This document shows positions 36,697-47,159 of a stretch of 64,000 nucleotides of DNA, piece after piece (the first letter of the stretch is position 1; each line of letters starts with the position of its first letter). A model generated the notes under the pieces. That model ran no database searches, was not told the DNA's origin, and was given only the letters and a program-made list of their open reading frames with translations. Origin of the DNA: Collybia mongolica (lineage: Eukaryota > Basidiomycota > Agaricomycetes > Agaricales > Clitocybaceae); the NCBI GenBank assembly GCA_013420905.1, contig JAAXNY010000004.1, positions 248,001-312,000 on the forward strand, in the 5' to 3' direction. Position numbers and translations under genes: made by a program.

Positions 36697-38714
36697 ACCA
36701 TATCTCCGCTGAATCCTTCCCACTCCCTCCTGGATCCCGTGCGTCTGGACCTTCCTTCCCCCAAATTCCCCCTTTGAAAGCCAGTCCCTCTTCCCCCTCC
36801 CCGTCCGCCCCAACCCACTCGACCTCGAACCGCTCATCAAGTCCAATCAGTACGTCCCCGCCCTCTCCGTATCCCTCCGTTTTGCGTGCGTCCACATTAC
36901 TCCACACCACTGTCACGTTGAACAAGTTCCCGTTGAAGTGTGTCAGCCGCAGGTGCGTCGCGAACGTGCGTTTCCAGGGGATGATGTACGTCGCTACGCC
37001 TAGCTCGGACGTGCTGAGAATCTTCTGCGCCGCGGGGTGTGCAATCACAGCTTTACAAGCTGTTGAGACGGGAGGTGTGGCGAGGCAGGGCGTGAGTGTG
37101 CCGTAGGCCGGGTGGCTGAACGACCGCCCTTCCAATTTCCGGAACGCGGCTGACGGAGGAACAGGTGGAGTGGGAGGCGCTGTGACTTTGCGTTTCTCGT
37201 CCCAATAATCGTTGTATTCTTTGGTATACCTGCTGCGAGTGTTAGGGGGAGAGCAGGGCACGGAAAGCGCAAACCAGGTCGCACCTCGCGTTCCAGTCGA
37301 TCTTGTGCAGCCCAAGGATCTCCTCTGCAATCCGCCATTTCACCGCCTCGAGGATTATGCCTCCGTTCGCGTCGTTCGAGAACACGATGATTCCAAGGTT
37401 GTCATTCGGGAACCGTGCCACCTGTGACTTGAATCCCGGGTTGTTGCCCCCATGCTCAATGATCTCATGCCCCTGGTACGTATACCTCCACTGTCCGCAT
37501 CCATACACTTTAGGGCTCTGATATTTGGATTAGGAATATGTAGAGATGAGAATGTGGAAGCGGGCGGCCTACCAGCTCCGGGTAAGATGCTTTCCCCTCT
37601 GAGACCGTTAGTCCGCGTGCAACATGGGCTAGAATATGTTCCGGGACGATCGTCGCGTTCGTCTCTGGATGCCGACCATCATTCAGGAGCATCGCCATCC
37701 ACTTCGCCTAGACAATATAATACGTTAGCTGAGCAACATTCGGACATGTACCGTTTGCACTCACCATATCCCGTGTCGAGGTAAGCACTCCCCCCGCTCC
37801 CGCCCACACTTTTTCCTCGCCAGGACGTTGGAAATACGGAACCGTCGCTTCAAGCATTCCGTTTTCACCTGTGTACATATCCCGCATTGTCCACTGGAAC
37901 CCATGTGCCAACTGCCCGCGCGCCTCGGCTTCGGCAACGGAAAACGTCGATCCCGACATATTGAGCCGGTCAAACAGGTGCTGCGCGATGTACGACTCAT
38001 ATGTCTGGTTGAGGAACACCTGCGGTAGGTGCGAGAGCGCCTCATACATCATATTATTGTACTGGAATGTTTCGCGGAACTCGGCCGATGGGCGGAGGTG
38101 GCGAAGGTTGGATATCTGGAGACGTAACAAGAGTTGGTATCAGTGGATCAATGGATCAGGATGTCCGGTCCGTAAGCACGTACCATTTCCGCCACGCCTC
38201 CATCCAGGCTGGCGCCAGCAAAATCGTGGCGTGGCATCCCGGTTCTGTGGGATAACATGTCCTGGAAGCTGACACCACGATCCATGTCCTCATCCATTAG
38301 TTTCCATCCCGGTAACACGCTCTTTGCCTTTGTCGTCCATTCCAATTTCTCCCCTCTTTCCTCCGCTAGAGATCCGTTACTAATCAGGAGGCCGACAGAC
38401 AGCGACAAGAAAAGTTTGCTATTGGAAGCAACAGCGAAAAGTGTATCTGGAGTAACGGGCGTCCCATCTTCTCGTGCCTTTCCATATGACCTGAATTCTT
38501 GGCGCCACCCGCCTGAGACTGCTACATCTCGACATACGACAGCCACCGCGAGCCCTGAGGAATTCCACTTCGTGATTAATGTGTTGACAAATTTGTCGAC
38601 TTTGGGCGGGATTAGGACGGTAGACGCTAAGTTGTTGGCTATGAGGGGTATTTGGGATGCTAAGCATCCCCCAAGTTGAAGGATGACGAGCACATAAACA
38701 TGAGTGAAAAGCAT
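36683..38714 (-). CDS. Secreted class C beta-lactamase-like serine hydrolase
   Basis: I read five exons (38714-38184, 38115-37765, 37707-37573, 37517-37285, 37229-36683) with GT-AG introns of 49-69 bp, giving 598 aa in frame. The start encodes a signal peptide (hydrophobic residues 3-19, ending near CLAS). The serine beta-lactamase/transpeptidase-like fold is shown by the catalytic S-x-x-K (SNSK, 97-100), Y-x-N (YNN, 196-198) and the third motif HGG (361-363). Members hydrolyse amide or ester bonds in small peptides, lactams or lactones; the substrate cannot be told here. A C-terminal domain of about 180 residues follows the catalytic part, usual in fungal members. The gene is divergent to the amidohydrolase at 39211, sharing a 496-bp intergenic region with AAATAAAAGG at 38741-38750, about 30 bp from its ATG. 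No break is visible. Confidence 0.88.
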
Positions 38715-39210
38715 ATCAACGTCACATTGAACGTGTGAGTCCTTTTATTTGATGGATGTTTTGTGGGAAAATTCTGTGCTAACCTGCTTTACGATAAATT
38801 ATGACTTTTAAGCTGCTGAGTGCAAAAGTCTTGTGAAGCAGAACTTAACACTGCATAATTCCAAATTTGACCTCAGAGACTTTATTTCTTCGCAACTTTT
38901 ATACAACACGAGCAGACAGGGATTCTACCAGCGTCTAAAATTATTTTAGTACCAATAGGCGCCCATTTATCGGAACTGATCAAGGGGTCAGAAAGTTACC
39001 TAATGCATCCTAAATTCATCTGAGCGCTGAAACTTCAAGTTGAACCTCTCCTTCTATTTGCAAAAGTGTCATGGAACTAGACTTTGACCCGTATACACTG
39101 AATTCTCTATAAAAGGGCTCGATGTAGGCGCCTAAATCACCTCGCTTCATTCCCCCATACACGTCACGTTTTGCTTGAGTGCGATTCATCAAACTCGTCA
39201 CCAAGGCACC
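38715..39210. promoter_or_regulatory. Divergent intergenic promoter region
   Basis: This 496-bp region separates the two divergently transcribed hydrolases. It holds a TATA-like AAATAAAAGG on minus near the serine hydrolase start and a TATAAAAG on plus near the amidohydrolase start. No ORF lies in it. Shared regulation is possible but not shown. Confidence 0.4.
39108..39115 (+). promoter_or_regulatory. TATA box of the amidohydrolase gene
   Basis: TATAAAAG stands 96 bp upstream of the ATG at 39211, a usual distance for a TATA element with a short leader. No competing ORF covers it. Confidence 0.5.
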
Positions 39211-41830
39211 ATGTCTAACCTCCGACAACGTACTACCGGAAACAGCCCACCCAAAAAGGCCTCAGAAAAATTCCCTGTGCGACCTACCAAGGGTATATCG
39301 TTTTTAAGCAGGTCTAAACTGTTCATTGGCGTGGTTGCGGTTGTCTCAGGGATAGCTTTTGTTTTTAAACGTGACAGCGGCGACCTACCAACGTCTTACG
39401 CGCTTTGTTCGCGGACTGGGAAGGGGGTTTACACAGTTGACGCCAAAAACACGCACCAGCAGTGCCTAGTAGTCCACGAGGAACGTATCGTTAATACAGG
39501 AGATTTGGGTATTTTATTTTGGGATCCTTCGCGGGTTACAGCTTACTCTATTGTCAGGCGACGTCCAACAGCGATGGAAACTAGAACGCGATAACATCAA
39601 GCTCTCTATTCGTTATATTGATAGTGGGTCGATTGTGGTTCCAGGAATGAGCGGTTCGTCATCTTCGTCTTTGGCCAACGGTCAGCTCAGTTTACTTTTC
39701 AGATTCTCATTGTCATATTCTCGAATATGGAGCAAGCAAACTCATCGACCTAGAGAGCGGGAGGTCTGTCCAAGGTTGAATTATCCTATTGCTCTCCATT
39801 TCGCGTTTTGATTTCATTCACAGAAACGGTTGGCCACGTGGCGGATTACATCCTCGCTAACCCAGATATTCGGAATAATATGTCCAAGGTCATAGAAGGC
39901 TGGGGTTTCGACCATACAGCATGGGATTCTGGGGCCCTTCCTCTCGCCGTAAGTACTTCTCATAACCTTTTCAGTCAACGAACGTAATTGCCGCTCCTTA
40001 GGTGGACCTTGATGCTCACCCCATCACTCGTGGTAGACCCATCATTTTACAAGGAAAGGACGGCCATACCATCTGGGTATCTCCCTTAACCCTAGAAGCA
40101 AATGGCCCATATCCTTCCGAGGTAGATGGTGGCATGATCATTCGTGACTCCACCGGGAACCCAACTGGTCGGATTTCTTTCATTCCCCGCTCGTTATTTT
40201 TTTAACCTCGTATTTGTGTCAGGAGTATTCATGGACAGCGCCATGGACCTCATCACCCGACCTGTTTTGTCGGCCGAGGACCTTGAGAAACGCTTTTCCG
40301 TGACTGTGAAGGAAGCACTCTCTAAGGGTCTCGTTTCTCTTCATGACGCAGGCTTCAACCCTGTCTCACTCGATTTCTTCAAAAAGTAAGGTTCTTTAAC
40401 ATTACCCTATTACTAGTCGTTAATACGTCTTCAACAGAAGATCGGAAACTGATGGCTTGCCCGTGAGTATCGGCCGATAAATTGAGTTTCCTATTAACCC
40501 TCCATTAGCTTCGGATATACGGCATGTCCTATTTTGACGAGAACGGAGTTTACTGGGGAGATAAGAAGAGGCCCTTGGTCGGTGCTGGCAATGACAGGCT
40601 TAGCGCTCGCAGTGTGAAGATATTCGCCGACGGTACGTGCGTATGAATCTCGGGCTGCTTTGACACAACCACACCAATGATAATTTCACGCTAGGGGCTC
40701 TAAGAAGTGGCGGTGCAGCGGTAAGAACCTTGTATGTCTATGGGAGACCCTGTATTTGATGGTTCTTTAGCTCTATGAACCTTATGCCGACAACCCTTCC
40801 ACTAGAGGCCTCATGCGTATTACACCTGAACTTCTGAACGAAGTCGTCCCTCAATTCTTGCGAGACGGCTGGCAAGTTGTACATATATCCCGCCGATGCA
40901 CGGACCACGCAACTCAATTCCATCATTCAGAACGTCCATGCTATAGGTGACCGCGCTAATGGTATCGTATTGGACGCATATGAGGTCGCGTCGAAGAAAT
41001 TCGGAGTAGACGTGGCGTCAAAACGCCCTCGCATAGAACACGTACAAATCATGACGAAAAATGACATTAAGCGTCTTGCGAGACTCGGAGGTGAGACCCT
41101 TTTTTGCCTAGCCAATAAAACTGAGGTTGACAACTAGTTGACAATCATTCCTCGGCTCCCTAGTCATCGCTAGCGTCCAACCCTCACATGTGTAAGGACG
41201 AATAGCTTTTCTTAGTCCCAGATCCTCACTTGTATTCAGGATTGATGATATGTGGTACGCAGAGACAAGGCTTGTAAGTTTGATCGCACCTTTCATTTTT
41301 GAGTAATGCTGAATGTTAGGCCAGGGTCCCGAGCGCGTCAAAAATTTCTACGCGTTCCGTGACATTTTAAACAGCGGCGCGAGAATTGCTTTAGGCACAG
41401 ACTTCCCTGTTGAGCCTGTTGATCCTCTTTACAGCTTTTTTGCTGCTATCACCAGGGCATCCGTTGATGGAACATCGCCTCATGGCCCCGACGGATGGTT
41501 CGATTTTGGCCTTCCCACCCAACTAGTTTGCCTGACATCCTGAGTTCTAGGTTCCCGGACCAGCGCCTTACCCGCCAAGAAGCCCTCCGAGGTATCTACA
41601 ACAACGCCATTCGATGTGTTATTATTGACATACGCGAGATATTAGGTGTCACTATCGACCCCGCATACGCCTCGTTCACAGAGGACTTCCTTGGTTCCAT
41701 CGAACCCGGCAAGCGCGCGGATTTTATCGTGTTGAGTCAGGATATCATGAAAGTCCCCATAGAGAAGATCATGCATACAAAAGTTTCAGCTACGGTTATT
41801 GACGGGAAGTCCGTATATGGGAAATTATGA
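39211..41830 (+). CDS. YtcJ-like metal-dependent amidohydrolase, 626 aa
   Basis: Fifteen exons keep frame throughout: 39211-39508, 39558-39653, 39703-39774, 39824-39948, 40002-40167, 40223-40385, 40438-40462, 40509-40632, 40695-40720, 40771-40875, 40931-41090, 41164-41191, 41240-41273, 41320-41498, 41551-41830. A basic N terminus is followed by one membrane segment (LFIGVVAVVSGIAFVF, about 35-50), suggesting an anchored enzyme. The amidohydrolase (family 3, YtcJ-like) signature includes the metal-binding HCH (134-136) after VPGMSDS, HAIGD (403-407), RIEHVQ (434-439), and the catalytic Asp in ALGTDFPVEP (D502). The C-terminal GSIEPGKRADFIVLS block is typical. Two introns use GTTCG donors. It should hydrolyse an amide or related C-N bond; the substrate is unknown. 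It converges with the phosphatase relic, 161 bp downstream. Confidence 0.9.
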
Positions 41831-41991
41831 ATCTGAGTTCCTTCTCGGTCCGGTATAATCGGATTTTGCCTGAACAACGCGAGCACTGATGTTGATAGAT
41901 ATCGTATGTTTCTTGGCGTACAATTATTTCTAGTGTATCAGCCGCGCCCCCTGTTTTACAAACTCCATAAAGCGATGTGGCGTTCAGCTTG

Positions 41992-42472
41992 TTATGCCTT
42001 AGGGACTAAGAAACTCTGTCGAATCGTTACAAGATCATCCTCCCTCATCCCCAGTTTCTCTTTGATGTAATTCTCCGCACTTCCATATTTTTCTCGAATG
42101 GCTCTTAGAACAGCTACCATATTTTGCTCTCTGGTAAGTAACGTCCGAATGTCAGTGGGGACACGATATTAAGTCCATAACCAAACGGGAGAATTGCTTA
42201 CTTGCAACTTCCCATTTTCATAAACCCATCCCAATTATCACGCAATATAGGCTGTTGTTGATAGCGAACTATCAGCATAGGGATGAATGGCTGAAGCCCG
42301 AGAGACGTCAGCCCATAATCTTTGGCAATATCTTGATCGCTGACGCCGAGGACCTATGTACGACCTTAGAAACGCGTGCCAAAATGACTGGGGGTCCTGA
42401 GGGACGACAGACCATCAGAAATATAGCTGAGAACAATCCCGTACGATCTTTGCCGCCTGAAAGACGACCCAA
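41992..42472 (-). pseudogene. Tyrosine phosphatase relic, 3' part (after hAT insertion)
   Basis: On minus this holds three exons of the split phosphatase gene: the loop GKDRTG that completes the CX5R motif, then GVSDQDIAKDYGLT with a region ending DNWDGFMKM, and the last exon with LRAIREKYGSAENYI and a stop at 41992-41994. The introns are GT-AG and about 70 bp. The architecture is that of the fungal protein tyrosine/dual-specificity phosphatase family Y_phosphatase3. The 5' continuation lies beyond the hAT transposon, in 46410-46727. Confidence 0.82.
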
Positions 42473-42480
42473 AGTCAGGT
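42473..42480. repeat. 8-bp target-site duplication of the hAT element
   Basis: AGTCAGGT at 42473-42480 is repeated exactly at 46402-46409, directly outside the inverted ends of the hAT element. Eight bases is the hAT signature. Confidence 0.92.
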
Positions 42481-45400
42481 TAAGGCTCCAACCGTTCTAT
42501 CTATATAACCGTTTTAAACGGTTTATTCCGTATACGTTTACGTTTATGTATAGCTGATGGCAGCCAAAGTTGAGTATACAGTAGTTAAACAGTATATAGA
42601 TGGTTACACAGTTTTTCGATAGACATAATAGAAGTTTTGACTGACTGTGGCTGAGAGTTTAAACCAAGAACTGTACATTTTTACCATTCCTGGATTTTTC
42701 AACATCAACACTGATAGTCCTAGCTTGGAGCGTCAAAAACATCATGGCACAACAGGCCCGAGAGACCCGAGACAAGCCCGACTCCACAAATATCATCCCC
42801 GAAAACGAGAAGCGAAAGCGGCACGCCACGGACCGAGCTCAGGGCCTTGACTCCTATTTTCGGACGGTTGAAGCCACGACTAAACCCCGTCGCCAAACTC
42901 AAGGTTAGCGTGTAGATTTCGAGAAAAGTTCCATCATGCCAGTGATTGAAATCCTAACCTTAATTGGCAGAACTGCGCCCCAATCTTAAGGTTGTGATCC
43001 CGAAAGACTCGTCCAAGCCAGATGGGGATGCAGTTGAAAACGGCGCCTTACTCTCCGCTGCTGAGCTCCATGCGCGCAGTCACTTTGTCAATTCACCCTC
43101 TGATGTAGTCCCTCTCACGGCCACTAAGCCTGAAGATGACGACGAGGACGATACACAGGACGAAACATATCAGCCACCCAAGCGTAACAATGAGTTGGAT
43201 AAGGAGGCCCCTGAATTTTTGTACACAAGCGATGGGGACGAGGTGGTAAGTGAGACTGAGCATGGCCGAGAAGTGGTAAGCAGACCCCGAAAAGATCCAC
43301 TTCAGGTTCATCTAATGGTTTGTTAGCGAGCTAGAATGGAAGAAAAAAGAAAATGCAAGGCCAACAGGCAACTTCAGGGGCGACCAGTCAAAAAGGGAGT
43401 GCTCGCAAACAGGGACAGATCCACAAACCAGCAGAAAAGGCCTAGTGACGGTAACTATCTTGACATCGATTCTGGTGATGAGTCAGATGGAGAAAGTGCT
43501 TTGCGGGCAGTAGAAGAACGGGAGGGGCCAAAGGCGGCACGTCATGGTCCAGGTAATGCGAGCATGCAACACTTTCACGAACCGACAGCTACCACGGATA
43601 GGTCGGGGACCAAGCGCTGGTCATTTCGGTGCCGCTCCTGCCCATGGTGCGTCAAAATCAATAGATGAAAGGATGAAACTTATCGAGTTGAAATTTACAG
43701 TATTCGTAGCTTCCCAAGGACTGTTGATGGGCAAGACATTACCTTCGATATGGAACCTAAGCTGCCGAAGATACAGAACCTTGCTGGGCACGTAACGGAA
43801 TGTAAGGGGGCGAAAGAGAACGTGGAGAGTGAGGGACCAACAAGCAAAGAACAGATCACCCTAAAACGTAGCACCGAGATGATGGAAGCATTTTTGAAGG
43901 AGGGAGAGTTGAATCCGGCAATCATTACCACCTATCGAGGGTTCCTATGTATTTTCGCAGCATGGATACTGGATGAGAGTCTTCCATGGACTACTGGAGA
44001 AGGGCCAACGCTCCAAATGTTATTCAAATATCTGAAGATCACATACCAACTGCCCTCCGATACTACAGTCCGTAACCAGCTTGCTCGTATCTTTGAGGAA
44101 CTACATGGGAAAGTTGTCTGTGAATTTGCGGTGAGAAATCCTTTGAACGTTGTTTATGCCCACCTAATACACACCAAGGCCGTCAAATCCAAAATCGCTT
44201 ATGTGACCAACACATGGACGACACCACAGATGGTATACACCTTTGCGTGTACCGTCGGATCTTTCATCAATGATGAGTGGGAAATCATTGAACGCATGAT
44301 CGATTTTAAGCCTCTAGAGGATAAGGAACATGAAGGTTTGTATGCCGGCAAGGTTTTCGCTGATGGAGCCAGCGAGATCGGCAGTCTTCACAAGATAAGT
44401 TTCACCTGTGACCTGAATGCCACGTCACAATCGGCTGACATCCACTGCACTGCATCAGCGTCTCAACTGATAATGCCTCAGTTAACAACGTGATTATCAG
44501 AACAGTGGCTCGGATTCTGTTAGCAAAATACGGGATACCTCAATCACCAAATCTACATGTTCGGTGCATTTGCCACGTTGTCAACCTCGTCGTCCAGGCC
44601 ATACTTGCGGCACTTGGGGAGGCAGACGACCCCGACGATGTTGATTACTTCGCGCTCAATAAGGAACAGCCATTGCATCTCGATATCGATACTGATCCCG
44701 ACCAGATTGAAATGGACAATGAAGATTTCCTGGACAAGTCTGATGGTGATGCCGGAACTGAGAACATCTCGCTAGAGGATGAAGAAAAGTCAAAGGCGAT
44801 GGCAAGCCCTCTATCAAAGGTATTATAATTGTCGTCATTTACCTGTGCCATCTAATGTTCCCTCTTGTGACCAGCTGCGATGCATAACTAATAAGATTGT
44901 TTCTACACCTCAACGACGGAAGAAGTTTTGACATTGCGCAATGATGAAATACTACAGGAATGGCGCGGAGCACCAGGATAGGCGTGTAGCCTTGGCAGTC
45001 GTTAGGGATGTTTGCACACGTTGGAATTACACTCATGCGATGATTCGGCGAGCGGAACTTCTGAAAGAGGTGAGCATTTAGTTGTTCAACTGGTTTATCC
45101 TCTAACATCAATGGCAGGCTATCGACGATTGGGTCTTCAAGACACCGGGTTTGCGCGCACTACTGCTGACAGATGAGGACTGGGAAACTTTGGGGGAAAT
45201 TGCGGACGTCCTGGAGGTATGAGCTGCAATCCCCTCTTCATGACCACCTAATCCTAATCTAGCTTTGCAGCCGTTCACAGAAGTAACTCTACGAATGTCA
45301 TGCAGCACCACGCCTACAATTCCCTTCGTCTTGCCCCTGTATCACAAAATGGAAAAGCACCTCAACGAGGTTGTGACGTCCTTCCGCCATTCGTTCAAGG

Positions 45401-46401
45401 TACAGCATGCAGCTGAGATGGGCCTTGAAAAACTCAGAAAATATTCCACTCCTGCGAAGCTACATCACTCATATATCCTTGGGACTGGTGAGTTCACCTC
45501 CTCCTTTGTTGTTCTGCATGGATATTCATCTGTTCAGTTCTACACCCCTGTCTCCGTAGCCATTGGTTTGCTGCAACTGCAGAACAAGGCAATTCAAAAG
45601 CTCAACAAGAAGCCATTAGCGCAGCAGAGGCCGTCTTCAAATACGTCGCCGAGACCTATCTCAAATCAACCGCAGCTGACCCAACTCTCGCATCTGCACC
45701 TAAAGTAGCTGCGCTGCCACCCATACTGAGAACATCATCCTTCCTGGCAAGTGCGTGCCACTTCCAGCAGCCGACCACCGCTACAGCAGCAATTCCTGTC
45801 CCACTTCGTACTCCACAAGAGGAGCTTGCGGATGAGTTGGGAAGGTACCTCACGTTCGAATCTGCCCCAATTGAGAGACAAGATGGAGAGGACATCAGTA
45901 ATGACCTGGAGCCATCTGCTGAAGATGTCCTGCTAAACCCACTTTTATGGTGGAAAGTGAGTATCACTCTTGGAAAGGTTATCCAGGTCTGACACCATAC
46001 TACTAGAAACATGCTGCCGAATTCCCAACAATTGCAAAAATGGCTTGAGATTATCTCGCCATTCCTGCAACTAGTGTCTCCATTGAACGCGTTTTCTCCA
46101 AGTCCCGACATATTTGCAGCAATCTCCGAAGCTCCTTGAAGGAAAATACTCTCTCTATGGCCCTCCTCACGAAGGCATGGATACGTAGCGGCCTTTTTGA
46201 TATGATGCCCCCAAAAGAACTCAAGTTACGACATGGTGAACTTCCGGCTCAGGTCCAGGAGGCTTCGAAATAAATTTTCTAGGAACAACCGTGTAGCTAC
46301 TGTATATTTTATACATATATAGCTAGTTAAACGGTTAAAACAACCGTATCCGTTTAATTTACCTTTCGGGAGTAAACATATACTAAACGGTTGGAGCCTT
46401 A
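42481..46401 (+). mobile_element. hAT transposon (3921 bp) with 8-bp duplication
   Basis: Both ends read TAAGGCTCCAACCGTT inward, 16 bases without mismatch, with further copies of AACCGTT/AACGG in the subterminal 80 bp on each side, where transposase usually binds. The interior carries a plus-strand transposase gene with introns. The insertion lies within an intron of the phosphatase gene on the opposite strand, which splits the catalytic loop. Confidence 0.93.
42744..46272 (+). pseudogene. hAT transposase relic
   Basis: The gene starts at ATG 42744 (MAQQARETRD) and ends at 46272. Visible parts: an acidic N-terminal region, a zinc finger of BED type (CRSC at 43632 with LAGHVTEC at 43783), the RNase-H-like catalytic core with IAYVTNTWTTP and later CICHVVNLVV (44580), CTRWNYTHAMIRRA, and the C-terminal dimerisation region NPLLWWKK to SIERVFSKSRHICS (45945-46110). 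Interruptions include a TGA within the dimerisation region (KMA-stop-DYLA, where CGA would restore Arg) and frame changes near 43660 and 44930 that are not clearly introns. The copy is probably inactive. Confidence 0.82.
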
Positions 46402-46409
46402 AGTCAGGT

Positions 46410-46727
46410 CCCTTGTTCTTGGTCTGAAACGAGGTGCGTACTGGTACAGTGTACAAGACAAGGCTCATTGGGTTTATCCCTAAGGTGGTTGAATATCGCT
46501 CTGAACGCTGGGCTGGCCTGGTCCAGGGTCTCTAAGTACGTTTCAATTGTTGTCTAGAAGAGTAAACATTAAAATCCAAGCTTATGGTAACAATGTTAGA
46601 CTTCAAACCCCAATTTCGTCCACTTTGAATCTTTTCAGACTAAACGCCATAGGTATTAGTTCCATGTTATTGTAAATACTAACCCTTGGAAGTCCTCACA
46701 GTTTCTCAACGTTAGCAGGGTCAAAGG
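46410..46727 (-). pseudogene. Tyrosine phosphatase relic, middle part
   Basis: On minus, coming from the gypsy insertion point, the reading frame continues with AFDPANVEKL, then an intron with GTGAGG donor, then an exon from about 46565 to 46457 with YLETLDQASPAFRAIFNHL and PCLVHCT, the start of the C-x5-R catalytic loop. The exon ends inside that loop and the following intron holds the hAT element. The joined order with 59735-60040 and 41992-42472 is collinear with the family. Confidence 0.82.
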
Positions 46728-46732
46728 CTTCC
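46728..46732. repeat. 5-bp target-site duplication of the outer gypsy element
   Basis: CTTCC at 46728-46732 recurs at 59730-59734, just outside the two LTRs. Removing the element and one copy joins the phosphatase reading frame without loss. Confidence 0.92.
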
Positions 46733-47148
46733 TGTAAGGGCAACTCCGGCGGAGTGCGCGCGAACTTAGTAGAGAGGGCCGACGCTGGTGGAGGGGATCC
46801 TAAGAGATGTATTCACTTGTACGACATATGTGCTACTCACCTGGTGGAGGGGATCCTAAGAGAATTCTCTGAGGAGCCTCCATCAGGGGGGGTGTGCTAT
46901 ATACCTAGTACTACATTAAATACACGTTCCCGGTGCGGTACGACGACACGCGTTGGGTTAGCGAAGGTCACGTGACCGTGCCCTTGATAGTCCGAACAAG
47001 TGCGAAGTCCGGCGGCGAACTGCGCGCGAAGTAGAGAGTGGGGGTGCGTGTGGGCGTAGGTAATGAACGTGCGATGTAGTGAATGTAATGGAGTGAGCGC
47101 GAAGTAAGCAGATCGGCGAAGTAAGGCGGAAATGGAGTTCCCCTTACA
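46733..47148 (-). repeat. Left LTR (3' LTR) of the outer element, 416 bp
   Basis: The LTR starts TGTAAGGG and ends CCCTTACA, forming inverted termini. It contains the phrase GGTGGAGGGGATCCTAAGAG twice and the perfect 12-bp palindrome GGTCACGTGACC at 46966-46977. It differs from the other LTR at about three positions. Confidence 0.93.
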
Positions 47149-47159
47149 TTACCCCCCTT
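47149..47159 (-). other. Polypurine tract of the outer element
   Basis: On minus the sequence between the pol stop codon and the LTR reads AAGGGGGGTAA, a purine run ending directly at the LTR. This is where plus-strand DNA synthesis of a retrotransposon is primed. The pol stop abuts it. Confidence 0.75.

Noticed and set aside
36273..36818. Minus-strand 181-codon ORF as an extra exon of the serine hydrolase
   Set aside because: The real last exon ends with a stop at 36683 in another frame, and this frame runs antisense through the fragment at 36288 with low-complexity composition.
39644..39660. Apparent splice-donor mutation (GA) in the amidohydrolase
   Set aside because: Moving the donor nine bases downstream to GTTCG at 39654 gives an in-frame junction with the expected VPGMSDSHCH, so the gene is intact.
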